Made by a program: the position numbers and the translations under genes
Assembly (NCBI GenBank): GCA_904397895.1
Contig: CAJFOZ010000003.1
Coordinates: forward strand, 1-36,415
Direction of reading: 5' to 3'
Origin: an uncultured Clostridia bacterium
GTDB taxonomy: Bacteria; Bacillota; Clostridia; Oscillospirales; Acutalibacteraceae
Length of the DNA: 36,415 nt
Notes under the pieces: model-generated
Seen by the model: only the letters and a program-made list of their open reading frames with translations
What the model was told of the DNA's origin: nothing
Database searches by the model: none
Shown: in pieces, positions 15,938 to 23,704 of the stretch
How positions within the stretch are numbered: position 1 is the first letter of the stretch
Layout of the letters: the number at the start of each line of letters is the position of its first letter

Positions 15938-16465
15938 CTGCGGCAGACAGTGTTATATATCTCGATGAGTTTGGACGGATATATTGCCGATGGTAATGGC
16001 GGTGTACATTGGCTAGGCGGGGAACAGCCTATCACAGAGGATCACGAATACCAGTTGTTTCTCCAAAATGTGGACGATATTGTTATGGGATACCGCACAT
16101 ATCACCAGATTGTGACCCAACTTTCGCCAGGGAAATGGGTATATCCCCAACAAAGGACCCATGTGTTTACCCGCAACCATCGGGAAGGGGAGACTCAGCA
16201 AATTTGTTTTGTGCAGGATGATCCGGTACATTATGTGCAATGGCTGAAAAGCCAGCCGGGAAAAGAGATTTGGATCTGTGGCGGGGCCCAGATTGTCCAG
16301 CGCCTCCAAGATGGGGATGCCATTGACCGGATTTATCTTACCATCTTGCCCATCCTGTTGGGTGAAGGGATCCGGCTCTTTGAAAGCAAGCGGCAGCAAA
16401 AGCTGCATTTGGTAGGGAGCCGGCATGAAAACGGCATGGTAACCTGCATTTATACCCGCCGGTGA
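15938..16465 (+). CDS. RibD C-terminal / dihydrofolate-reductase-like protein
   Basis: A 175-residue protein of the RibD_C/DHFR-like reductase family. Signatures: LYISMSLDGYIAD at the N-terminus, VMGYRTYHQ near residue 50, EIWICGGAQIVQRL (NADPH-binding loop), and a C-terminal YLTILPILLGEGIRLF. It probably is an NADPH-dependent reductase of unknown substrate. Start choice: GAGGAG (15924-15929) is followed 8 bases later by CTG (15938), giving an N-terminus of normal family form; the next candidates, GTG at 15950 and ATG at 15965, are too far from the site and cut into the first strand. CTG is therefore the best start. It is followed by a strong terminator. Confidence 0.8.
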   Translation: MRQTVLYISMSLDGYIADGNGGVHWLGGEQPITEDHEYQLFLQNVDDIVMGYRTYHQIVTQLSPGKWVYPQQRTHVFTRNHREGETQQICFVQDDPVHYVQWLKSQPGKEIWICGGAQIVQRLQDGDAIDRIYLTILPILLGEGIRLFESKRQQKLHLVGSRHENGMVTCIYTRR

Positions 16466-16475
16466 AGTAGAAAAA

Positions 16476-16508
16476 ACGAAAAAGGCGCCTCCTAGGAGGC
16501 GCCTTTTT
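16476..16508. terminator. Bidirectional terminator
   Basis: A near-perfect palindrome: AAAAAGGCGCCTCC-type left arm ending at 16491 and its complement AGGCGCCTTTTT, centred on CCTAGG (16491-16496). A-run on one side and T-run on the other serve both the reductase gene (+) and the ribbon-helix-helix gene (-). Confidence 0.92.
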
Positions 16509-16527
16509 CTCATACGGAAGTCCTATT

Positions 16528-16692
16528 TCAATCGATTTTGATTTCACCATGTTTTTCCTCGTATTTCTCAATAGCCTCTCGGATCAGGATGAGGATTTCA
16601 CTGTTTACACTTCGTCCTTCATAATCAGCCACAATATGCAGCTTATGAAGCATCTTCTCTTCAATGCGGATGGATAAACTCTTAATAGCCAT
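16528..16692 (-). CDS. Small ribbon-helix-helix (Arc-type) DNA-binding protein
   Basis: A 54-residue protein with the ribbon-helix-helix layout: a short beta strand KSLSIRIEE, helix A (KMLHKLHIVADYEG), the turn RSVNSE and helix B (ILILIREAIEKYEEKHG). Such proteins bind DNA as dimers and often act as antitoxins or small repressors. No toxin gene is next to it. The ATG at 16692 has GAGGT upstream at about 7 bases; the frame extends further upstream but only into pckA terminator sequence. It lies alone between two terminators, so it is transcribed on its own. Confidence 0.8.
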   Translation of the reverse strand: MAIKSLSIRIEEKMLHKLHIVADYEGRSVNSEILILIREAIEKYEEKHGEIKID

Positions 16693-16775
16693 ATTTAAAA
16701 CCTCGAAATCTATTTTATATCTACGGTGGGGGGGATGTTCTGAGAGGGGGTAACCCCAGAGGAAAAACAACAAGG

Positions 16776-16815
16776 ATAAAAGAATCCCCCTGCCGAAAAC
16801 CGACAGGGGGAAAAA
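16776..16815 (-). terminator. Terminator of pckA
   Basis: On the minus strand: CCCCCTGTCGG (16810-16800 region), a short loop, then CAGGGGG-type complement (16792-16786) and a T-rich tail ATTCTTTT. It follows the pckA stop by about 13 bases. Confidence 0.85.
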
Positions 16816-16823
16816 GATCAAAC

Positions 16824-18596
16824 TTATTTGTTAAGGTTGGCTTTGAGGATATCCAGCTGTTCAGCCAGCTCCTTGGGCAGGCGATCGCCAAACTTCTTGT
16901 AGAATTCGGTGATGCCTTCGGCTTCCTGGCTCCACAGATCCTTGTCCACTTCCAGGATGCCCTTAAGGGTGTCGATGGAGAAATCAAGGCCATCCAGGTT
17001 GATGTCCTCGGCCTTGGGGACATAACCGATAGCGGTCTCCTGAGCGTCGGCCTGACCCTCAGTGCGTTTGATAATCCAGTCCAGGACGCGCATATTGTCG
17101 CCAAAGCCCGGCCAAATGAAGTTGCCTTCATCGTCGGTACGGAACCAGTTGACGTTGAAGATCTTGGGGGCTTTATCGCCCAGCTTCTTGCCCATATCGA
17201 TCCAGTGCTGGAAGTAGTCGCCCATATGGTAGCCGCAGAAGGGCAGCATAGCCATGGGGTCGCGGCGGACAACGCCCACAGCGCCGGTAGCGGCAGCGGT
17301 GGTTTCGGAGGCCATGATGGAGCCTACGAACACGCCGTTATCCCAATCGCGGGACTGGTAAACCAGGGGAGCGGTCTTAGCGCGACGGCCGCCAAAGATG
17401 ATAGCCGAGATCGGCACGCCGGTGGAGGAGTCAAACTCAGGGCTGACGCAGGGGCAGTTCTTAGCCGGAGCGGTGAAGCGGCTGTTGGGATGAGCGCCCT
17501 TCTCAGTAGCGGTAGCGCCGTCCCACGGCTCGCCCTTCCAGTTGAGGGCATGACGAGGCGGATTCTTATCCAGGCCTTCCCACCAAACGGTGTTGTCATC
17601 CAGGTTGTGGACAACGTTGGTGAAGATGGTACCCTGGCGGGTGGAAGCCAAAGCGTTGGGATTGGACTTCTCATTGGTGCCGGGAGCGACGCCAAAGAAG
17701 CCGTTTTCAGGATTGACAGCCCAGAGGCGTCCGTCGGGGCCGATGCGCAGCCAAGCGATGTCATCGCCTACGCACCAGACTTTGTAACCCTTATTGCGGT
17801 AAACCTCCGGCGGGATCAGCATGGCCAGGTTGGTCTTGCCGCAGGCCGACGGGAATGCAGCGGCCACGTACTTGACTTCGCCCTGGGGATTTTCCAGGCC
17901 CAGGATGAGCATATGCTCGGCCATCCAGCCCTCGTTCTTACCCTGGTAGGAAGCGATGCGCAGAGCGAAGCACTTCTTGCCCAGCAGAACGTTTCCGCCG
18001 TAACCGGAGTTGATGGACCAAATGGTGTTGTCTTCCGGGAAGTGGAGGATATAACGATTCTCTTCGTCCAACTGAGCCTTGGAGTGCAGGCCGCGGACGA
18101 AATCGTTGCTGTCGCCCAAGGCAGTGAACACATCTTTGCCCATGCGGGTCATGATGGCCATGTTGAGCACGACGTAGATGGAGTCGGTGATTTCAACGCC
18201 AGCCTTAGAGAAGGGAGAACCGATGGGGCCCATGGAATAGGGGATGATGTAAGCGGTGCGGCCTTTCATAGAACCGTCAAAGAGCTTGCCTACCTTATCG
18301 TAAGCCTCCTTGGGATCCATCCAGTTATTGGTGGGGCCGGCATCCTCTTCCTTGCGGGAGCAGATGAAGGTACGGCCTTCCACACGGGCGACATCGTTGA
18401 TGGCGGTGCGGTGCAGGAAACAGCCGGGCAGCTTCTCCTCGTTGAGCTTTATCATTTCGCCGGTAGCGATAGCCTGTTCGCGCAGCTCGTTGAGCTGTTC
18501 CTCAGAGCCGTCGATCCAGACTACCTTGTCCGGCTTTACTAAGGCGATGCTTTCGTCAATCCACTTCAGGACGTGGGGATTGGTTGTGAGTGCCAT
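16824..18596 (-). CDS. pckA: Phosphoenolpyruvate carboxykinase (GTP type)
   Basis: A 590-residue enzyme that interconverts oxaloacetate + GTP and PEP + CO2 + GDP. The length and motifs identify the GTP class rather than the ATP class: the P-loop FPSACGKTNLAML contains the hyper-reactive cysteine, GDDIAWLRIG carries the metal ligands, NPENGFFGVAPGT and FGGRRAKTAPLVY are typical. In a fermentative anaerobe it often runs towards oxaloacetate, linking PEP to C4 acids. The ATG at 18596 has GAGGAG 8 bases upstream; a TTG two codons earlier is too close. Own promoter (18633-18661) and terminator make it monocistronic. Confidence 0.97.
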   Translation of the reverse strand: MALTTNPHVLKWIDESIALVKPDKVVWIDGSEEQLNELREQAIATGEMIKLNEEKLPGCFLHRTAINDVARVEGRTFICSRKEEDAGPTNNWMDPKEAYDKVGKLFDGSMKGRTAYIIPYSMGPIGSPFSKAGVEITDSIYVVLNMAIMTRMGKDVFTALGDSNDFVRGLHSKAQLDEENRYILHFPEDNTIWSINSGYGGNVLLGKKCFALRIASYQGKNEGWMAEHMLILGLENPQGEVKYVAAAFPSACGKTNLAMLIPPEVYRNKGYKVWCVGDDIAWLRIGPDGRLWAVNPENGFFGVAPGTNEKSNPNALASTRQGTIFTNVVHNLDDNTVWWEGLDKNPPRHALNWKGEPWDGATATEKGAHPNSRFTAPAKNCPCVSPEFDSSTGVPISAIIFGGRRAKTAPLVYQSRDWDNGVFVGSIMASETTAAATGAVGVVRRDPMAMLPFCGYHMGDYFQHWIDMGKKLGDKAPKIFNVNWFRTDDEGNFIWPGFGDNMRVLDWIIKRTEGQADAQETAIGYVPKAEDINLDGLDFSIDTLKGILEVDKDLWSQEAEGITEFYKKFGDRLPKELAEQLDILKANLNK

Positions 18597-18632
18597 AGTC
18601 AAATCTCCTCTCTAAAAATCCAATTTGCTATC

Positions 18633-18661
18633 ATTATACTATGATTTCCATGTGGATGCAA
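18633..18661 (-). promoter_or_regulatory. Sigma-A promoter of pckA
   Basis: On the minus strand: TTGCAT (18661-18656), a 17-bp spacer, and a perfect TATAAT (18638-18633). The leader is only about 30 bases. Confidence 0.82.
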
Positions 18662-18791
18662 GGACGAAACTGTGAATTTTCTAACGAATCCATTCCACCC
18701 AACCATTTTTGTGATGTTGCCTATTTTGTCGAAGGAAGTACCCGGGATCTATCAATCAAAAGAGACAAATAAAGGGGACATTTCATGACCT

Positions 18792-19820
18792 TTAGGCTAA
18801 TCGTCCCATTTTCACCTGGTCAATGGACATACTGGCCGTGGCGTTTAAATCGGGGCCGGCTAGATGTCCAGCCAGATATTCGTAGTACCCTTGGGAACCT
18901 ACCATAGCGGCATTGTCGCCGCATAGGCTCAAAGGCGGCACAAATAAGGGAATCCCCCGCTTAAGACATAATTTTTCAGCTTTACTGCGGAGCCTGGAAT
19001 TGGCCGATACCCCTCCCGCCAATACAATTTGTTTGGCGCCGGTGTCGTCGGCCGCCTTCATGAGACGGTCGCACAGCACGTCCACCACCGCCTTCTGGAA
19101 GGAAGCGGCCAAATCGGCCAACGGAAGCTGTTCCCCTTTTTGATTGGCGTTGTGGATCAGATTGATGACGGAGGTCTTGAGCCCGGAGAAGGAAAAATCA
19201 TAAGGGGCTCCTTCTACTTTGGGATGGGGAAAACGGAAAACGTCGGCATTGCCGTCCTTGGCCACCCTGTCCATATGGACCCCGCCCGGGTAGGGGAGGC
19301 CCATAGAGCGGGCGGCTTTGTCAAAGGCTTCGCCGGCGGCGTCATCCCGGGTACGGCCAAGGACGTGGAAGGTGGTGTAATCCTTGACCTCAATAATATG
19401 GCTGTGTCCCCCAGAGGCCACCAAGGCCAAAAAAGGCGGTTCTAAGTCGGGATGGGCCAGATAGTTGGCGGCGATGTGGGATCGCAGATGATGGACAGGT
19501 ACCAAAGGTTTGTCGGCAGCCAAGGCTAATCCTTTGGCGAAGTTGACCCCCACCAGCAAGGCGCCGATGAGGCCGGGTGCGTAAGTGACGGCTACAGCGT
19601 CTATTTGACTGAGGGAAAGTCTTGCTTCCTCCAGGGCCTGGCGCACGACCCCGGAAATGGACTCCACATGGCGGCGGGAGGCAATCTCGGGTACCACACC
19701 GCCGTACAATTTATGTTCCTCTACCTGGGAGGCCACCACCGAGGAAACAATTTTACGTCCGTCGTCCACCACAGAGGCAGCCGTCTCGTCACAGGAGGAT
19801 TCAATGGCCAACAAATGCAT
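18792..19820 (-). CDS. tsaD: tRNA N6-adenosine threonylcarbamoyltransferase TsaD
   Basis: A 342-residue ASKHA-fold protein that transfers threonylcarbamoyl to A37 of tRNAs reading ANN codons, working with TsaB, TsaC/Sua5 and TsaE. Signatures: ESSCDETAASVV at the N-terminus, GGVVPEIASRRHVE, APGLIGALLVG, LVASGGHSHI, AARSMGLPYPGG, and a late AGGVSANSRLR and LCGDNAAMVG. The metal-binding motif, usually HxxGH, is here HLRSH: both histidines are kept but the Gly is Ser. ATG at 19820; the ribosome-binding site (AAAAGGA) is weak and rather far. It is the last gene of the phosphatase-rimI-tsaD set, after a 134-bp gap that holds a parS-like site. Confidence 0.96.
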   Translation of the reverse strand: MHLLAIESSCDETAASVVDDGRKIVSSVVASQVEEHKLYGGVVPEIASRRHVESISGVVRQALEEARLSLSQIDAVAVTYAPGLIGALLVGVNFAKGLALAADKPLVPVHHLRSHIAANYLAHPDLEPPFLALVASGGHSHIIEVKDYTTFHVLGRTRDDAAGEAFDKAARSMGLPYPGGVHMDRVAKDGNADVFRFPHPKVEGAPYDFSFSGLKTSVINLIHNANQKGEQLPLADLAASFQKAVVDVLCDRLMKAADDTGAKQIVLAGGVSANSRLRSKAEKLCLKRGIPLFVPPLSLCGDNAAMVGSQGYYEYLAGHLAGPDLNATASMSIDQVKMGRLA

Positions 19821-19914
19821 TTTAAGTTACACATCCTTTTCTGTTAGGCCGCACAATAACGTCCTCCCTTTGCCAAGAAGGAGGGGCGGCAAAATAAAGT
19901 TTGGAGTTTATCCA

Positions 19915-19940
19915 GGACTAGTTTCACGTGGAACCAGTCC
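19915..19940. promoter_or_regulatory. parS-like ParB/Spo0J site inside a 26-bp near-palindrome
   Basis: The 16 bases 19920-19935 read AGTTTCACGTGGAACC; the other strand reads GGTTCCACGTGAAACT. Against the widely conserved parS consensus TGTTNCACGTGAAACA the inner 14 positions match completely, and only the two outermost bases differ. The symmetry extends outwards: GGACT (19915-19919) pairs with AGTCC (19936-19940). It lies between rimI and tsaD, outside any gene. parS sites cluster near replication origins, which fits a neighbourhood with an rRNA operon. Binding is inferred from sequence alone. Confidence 0.75.
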
Positions 19941-19954
19941 ACTAGGGTGTAATA

Positions 19955-20434
19955 TCAAATATCACTCATAAATTCCCGGGCAAGGATGAGGGCATCTTCG
20001 TCGGGCTTTGTATAAAACCGTCGGCGCTGTCCCACTTCTTCAAAATCAAAGGATTCATACAGCCTGCGGGCAGGGATATTGGATGGACGCACCTCCAATG
20101 TCATACGGGCAATACCGCGGCGATAGGAATAATCCACAGCGGCTTGCAACAGAGCAGATGCCACCCCGGAACGCCGTGCTTCCGGGAACACTGCTACATT
20201 GGCGATAGAAGCTTCGTCCAAAACATGGTAAAATCCCAGGTATCCCAAAACCATCCCAGCCCGCTTGGCCACCAAAAAGACGGCGTTGGGATTTTGAAGT
20301 TCCTCCCGAATCCCCTCTTCACTCCAAGGGGAGGAAAAGCACATAGCTTCCAGACGCGCTAGATGGGGGATATCGCTCTCCACCATAGGGGTGATACACA
20401 GTGTTTCTGTCATAGAACAGGAGGCGTCACTCAC
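19955..20434 (-). CDS. rimI: Ribosomal-protein-alanine N-acetyltransferase (RimI-like GNAT)
   Basis: A 159-residue GNAT protein. The acetyl-CoA binding segment is VFPEARRSGVASALLQAAVDY (residues ~81-101), followed by MTLEVRPSNIPARRLYESFDFEEVGQRRRFY, which is the RimI signature region. RimI acetylates the N-terminus of ribosomal protein S18 in other bacteria and commonly sits in TsaD/TsaB clusters, as here. The start is GTG at 20434 with GAGGTG 7 bases upstream inside the preceding gene; the ATG seven codons later has no ribosome-binding site. It overlaps the phosphatase gene by 8 bases, so the two are translationally coupled. Confidence 0.9.
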   Translation of the reverse strand: MSDASCSMTETLCITPMVESDIPHLARLEAMCFSSPWSEEGIREELQNPNAVFLVAKRAGMVLGYLGFYHVLDEASIANVAVFPEARRSGVASALLQAAVDYSYRRGIARMTLEVRPSNIPARRLYESFDFEEVGQRRRFYTKPDEDALILAREFMSDI

Positions 20435-20852
20435 AGGGGAGCACCTCTTTCAGGAACCGATCTACTGCTGTGCTGATCTGATCCCGGGCCTGGCGATAAA
20501 CTTCCAGGCTACCGCCAAAAGGATCGGGTACATTTAAAACATAAATATGGCCAGGGGATACGCCGGCGGAACTAAGGGCAGCTGCATGGGAGGGGGTCAT
20601 AGCCACAAACCAATCGGTGGTGGGAAGTTCGTCAAACTGCAAGGGACGGGACCGATGATCGGTCAGGTCGATACCGATTTCCGACATGGCTTCAATGGCA
20701 TAGGATGCCGCAGGGTCAGGGCCAAATACGGCAAGGCCGGCACTGTCCACCTGGATATCGTCCCGGCCTAATTGAGATAGTTTTTGCCTGGCGATCGCAG
20801 CCGCCATAGGGCTGCGGCAGGTGTTACCAGTACAAACAAATAGAATTTTCAT
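20427..20852 (-). CDS. Low-molecular-weight phosphatase (protein-arginine phosphatase YwlE-like)
   Basis: A 141-residue phosphatase with the P-loop CTGNTCRSP at residues 7-15 (CX5RS) and the general-acid aspartate in PDPFGGSLEVYRQA near residue 113. The Thr at the fifth loop position (CTGNT) is the residue known to favour phospho-arginine in B. subtilis YwlE, and the gene sits with threonylcarbamoyl-adenosine genes as ywlE does near ywlC. Arginine-phosphatase activity is therefore the favoured, not proven, role; tyrosine phosphatase is the alternative. ATG at 20852, AAGGAG 9 bases upstream. It overlaps rimI by 8 bases. Confidence 0.88.
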   Translation of the reverse strand: MKILFVCTGNTCRSPMAAAIARQKLSQLGRDDIQVDSAGLAVFGPDPAASYAIEAMSEIGIDLTDHRSRPLQFDELPTTDWFVAMTPSHAAALSSAGVSPGHIYVLNVPDPFGGSLEVYRQARDQISTAVDRFLKEVLPCE

Positions 20853-20940
20853 AAGATGATACTCCTTATCTCCTGTTTGCAAATAAAGAAGTAAGTTGAA
20901 TCGCGGGATACTTGGGCTGAGGTTAGGGAAGCCTTGGTGC

Positions 20941-20994
20941 GCGACGTGGAAGCAGGCACTGCCTGCCGCGACGTGGAAGCAGGCACTGCTTGCT
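20941..20994 (-). repeat. Tandem pair of 27-bp palindromic repeats at the polA 3' end
   Basis: Two head-to-tail copies (20941-20967 and 20968-20994) of a 27-bp unit. Read on the minus strand each is GGCAGGCAGTGCCTGC (or a close variant) followed by TTCCACGTCGC. The first 16 bases contain a near-perfect inverted repeat that would form a hairpin. The second copy includes the first bases after and part of the polA stop codon. The same unit recurs on the plus strand near 35858-36056 and, more diverged, at 36267-36415. It may act as a terminator-like or REP-like element downstream of polA. Confidence 0.85.
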
Positions 20995-23566
20995 AGTGGG
21001 CTTCGTACCATGTTTCTCCTTGGCCCACATCCACTTTGAGTGGAACAGCCATCTGTGCAGCCGCCTCCATCTCCTCCCGCAGGATGGCCGATGCCCGATC
21101 GGCTTCGTCCAGCGGGGCTTCCACCAACAATTCATCGTGTACCTGAAGAATCATATGGGCTTTCAGCCCTTCCTCCTTTAAACGGTTTCGCACCCGGATC
21201 ATGGCGATTTTGATGATGTCGGCCGCTGTACCCTGGACCGGCATATTGCGGGCCACACGTTCCCCAAAAGCCCGGAGATTGGCGTTGGAAGAGGTTAGTT
21301 CCGGTAAATACCGCCGCCTGCCAAATAAGGTTTGGGCGTATCCTTCTTTTTTGGCATCCTCTACCACACGATCCATATACCGTTTGACGCCGGAGTAGGT
21401 GGCAAAATACCCCTTGATATAGTCGCTGGCTTCGGCACGGGAAACGCCGATATCCTTGGCCAAGGAGAAGGCTCCGATGCCGTATACAATGCCAAAGTTG
21501 ACGGCCTTGGCACGGCTGCGCATAAGCGGGGTTACCATTTCGGGAGGCATGTGGAACACCTGGGATGCAGTGATCTGATGGATATCCTCCCCAGAACGGA
21601 AGGCGTCGATCATGGCTTTGTCATCGGCCATATGGGCTAGAACCCGCAGCTCAATCTGGCTGTAGTCGGCATCGCACAGGATCCATCCTTCTTTAGCTTT
21701 GAAGAAGCGGCGCATCTCCCGGCCCAGCTGGGTGCGGATGGGGATATTCTGTAGATTGGGCTCGGTGGAACTGATACGTCCGGTACGTGTTTCGGTCTGA
21801 TTGAGGGTGGAACGCACCCGTCCGTCCGGGCCGATGACCTTTAAGAGGCCGTCACAGTAGGTGGATTTGAGCTTAGAAAGCTGGCGGTACTCCAATAGCA
21901 TGGCCACCGCAGGATGGGCGTCGGCCAAACTTTCCAACACTTCAGCATTGGTGGAATAACCTGTCTTGGTCTTTTTCTTGGCCGGGAGGCCTAATTTTAC
22001 AAACAATGCTTCTCCCAGCTGCTTAGGCGAATTGAGGTTGAATTCATAGCCCACCAAATCGAAAATAGCGGCAGAGATTTCTTGAATGCGGCCGTCCAAC
22101 TGGAGCCCAAATTCCCGAATGCCGTCCTTATCCACGGCAAACCCAACCTGTTCCATCTCAGCCAATACCTTGGCCAAAGGAAGCTCGATGGTGTAAAATA
22201 GTTCATGTTGGCCGTTTTGTTCGATCTGTTCCAGCAACTTTTCGGCTAGAGGCGGCAAGATTGCCGCCCGGATTGCGGCGTCGCTATGGCCCTCGTCGGG
22301 CAGCGACGGGGTGGGAACGCTGTATTCCTGAGCCAGACGGAGGACATCGTACCCGGACGCAGAGGGATTTAAAAGGTAAGCCGCCAACTGCACGTCTACC
22401 AGATGGCGGGGAAGAGGAATATTTTGGTTCATGAGGGCTTTGTAGATTGCCTTGCTGTCCTCACAAAACACAGGGATATCCAGGGAGGAAAAGACTTCAA
22501 AATTATTTTTTACATGCAATAACACATCTCCCGCTCGCACGATAAAGGAAAGTGGTTCCCCTTCTTGGCACACAGGGGCAAGACCAATTTTTCCGGGTTT
22601 TTGGAGCAGTCCGGCCAGCTCTTGTCCCTCGGGCTGGGGGATCCATGTTAAAGCACAACCAGGCTGCTGGGGCTTTTCAGATTCCACAGGGGCCGATGCT
22701 GTGAGATGCAGCCGTTCAATCAAAGAAAAGAGTTCCTGACGGGCCAAAAGACGGGCCAATAGACCGTCGTCCCGTTTGGATAAAAGATAGTGGCTGGGAT
22801 CCAGATCCACCGGGGCATCGATGCGGATGGTGCCCAATTCGCGGCTGAGGTAAGCGGAATCCCTGCCCGCCTCCAACTTGTTCCGCACGGTTTTTTTTAT
22901 GGAGTCGTCGTCCAGATGCTCATATACACCGTCCAGCGAACCAAACTGCCCAATCAGGGAACAGGCTGTTTTCGGGCCGATCCCCGCCACGCCGGGGATG
23001 TTATCGGAAGAATCCCCCTGGAGGGCCTTGACGTCGATGAGCTGGGAGGGTAAAATCCCATATTGCTCTTTGATGGCCTGTTCATCGTAGAGGGTGGCCT
23101 CTGGACGTCCCTGTTTGGTGGTGGCCAGGCGGACGGTGACCCCGTCCCCCACCAGCTGGAGGGAATCCCGGTCCCCAGTGGCGATGACACATTGGTCCTT
23201 GTCTTCCCGGCAGGCGTGGGCCAGAGTGCCCAAGATATCGTCGGCCTCCCATCCTTCACAGGCCAACACGTGGATCCCCATAGCCGATAAAATCTCTTTT
23301 AAAGGCTCCAGTTGGGCAGCCAGTTCCGGCGGCATGCCTTTGCGGTTTGCCTTGTAGCCGGCGTACATTTTATGCCGGAAGGTGGGGGCGCGCAGGTCGA
23401 AAGCGGCGGCCACGCCGTCTGGGGATAAATCCTCCAGCAGCTTGAGGAGGATGGTTAAAAAACCGTAGATGCCGTTGGTAGGACGGCCGTCCTTTGTGGT
23501 CAAAAGGCGGATTCCGTAGAAGGCGCGGTTTAGGATACTGTTTCCATCTAGAACAAGAAGTTTCAA
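20993..23566 (-). CDS. polA: DNA polymerase I
   Basis: An 857-residue polymerase that fills gaps and removes RNA primers. Residues ~1-290 are the 5' nuclease (VLDGNSILNRAFYG, GWEADDILGTLA, ATGDRDSLQLV, ALQGDSSDNIPG). Residues ~300-480 are a 3'-5' exonuclease-like domain without the acidic DxE motif: the corresponding strand reads IGLAPVCQEG, so proofreading is probably lost, as in Bacillus. The polymerase part has motif A DADYSQIELRVLAHM, motif B RAKAVNFGIVYG and motif C QVHDELLVEAP. The start is TTG at 23566: GGAG lies 9 bases upstream, while another TTG two codons earlier is only 3 bases away. Its stop codon lies inside a 27-bp repeat. Confidence 0.96.
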   Translation of the reverse strand: MKLLVLDGNSILNRAFYGIRLLTTKDGRPTNGIYGFLTILLKLLEDLSPDGVAAAFDLRAPTFRHKMYAGYKANRKGMPPELAAQLEPLKEILSAMGIHVLACEGWEADDILGTLAHACREDKDQCVIATGDRDSLQLVGDGVTVRLATTKQGRPEATLYDEQAIKEQYGILPSQLIDVKALQGDSSDNIPGVAGIGPKTACSLIGQFGSLDGVYEHLDDDSIKKTVRNKLEAGRDSAYLSRELGTIRIDAPVDLDPSHYLLSKRDDGLLARLLARQELFSLIERLHLTASAPVESEKPQQPGCALTWIPQPEGQELAGLLQKPGKIGLAPVCQEGEPLSFIVRAGDVLLHVKNNFEVFSSLDIPVFCEDSKAIYKALMNQNIPLPRHLVDVQLAAYLLNPSASGYDVLRLAQEYSVPTPSLPDEGHSDAAIRAAILPPLAEKLLEQIEQNGQHELFYTIELPLAKVLAEMEQVGFAVDKDGIREFGLQLDGRIQEISAAIFDLVGYEFNLNSPKQLGEALFVKLGLPAKKKTKTGYSTNAEVLESLADAHPAVAMLLEYRQLSKLKSTYCDGLLKVIGPDGRVRSTLNQTETRTGRISSTEPNLQNIPIRTQLGREMRRFFKAKEGWILCDADYSQIELRVLAHMADDKAMIDAFRSGEDIHQITASQVFHMPPEMVTPLMRSRAKAVNFGIVYGIGAFSLAKDIGVSRAEASDYIKGYFATYSGVKRYMDRVVEDAKKEGYAQTLFGRRRYLPELTSSNANLRAFGERVARNMPVQGTAADIIKIAMIRVRNRLKEEGLKAHMILQVHDELLVEAPLDEADRASAILREEMEAAAQMAVPLKVDVGQGETWYEAH

Positions 23567-23593
23567 AATCAATCACTCCGACTCGTTTTATAT

Positions 23594-23622
23594 TTGACAA
23601 GCTGGTTTCCATAAGCAATAAT
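23594..23622 (+). promoter_or_regulatory. Sigma-A promoter of dusB
   Basis: Perfect TTGACA (23594-23599), a 17-bp spacer, and AATAAT (23617-23622), about 75 bp before the dusB start. The divergent polA promoter must overlap this region; TTGATA (minus strand, near 23645) followed by TTTTAT is a weak candidate. Confidence 0.6.
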
Positions 23623-23704
23623 AAAATAAGGATGAGGTTTCCTTATCAAAAAGAATGACGTAAGGGAAAGGTGAAAAATATTGACCGCAGGAGAGGAAAA
23701 TGGG

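Noticed and set aside
17205-18542. 445-codon open frame on the plus strand
   Set aside because: Runs exactly antisense to pckA; composition is the shadow of a conserved gene in a GC-richer region and shows no family motif.
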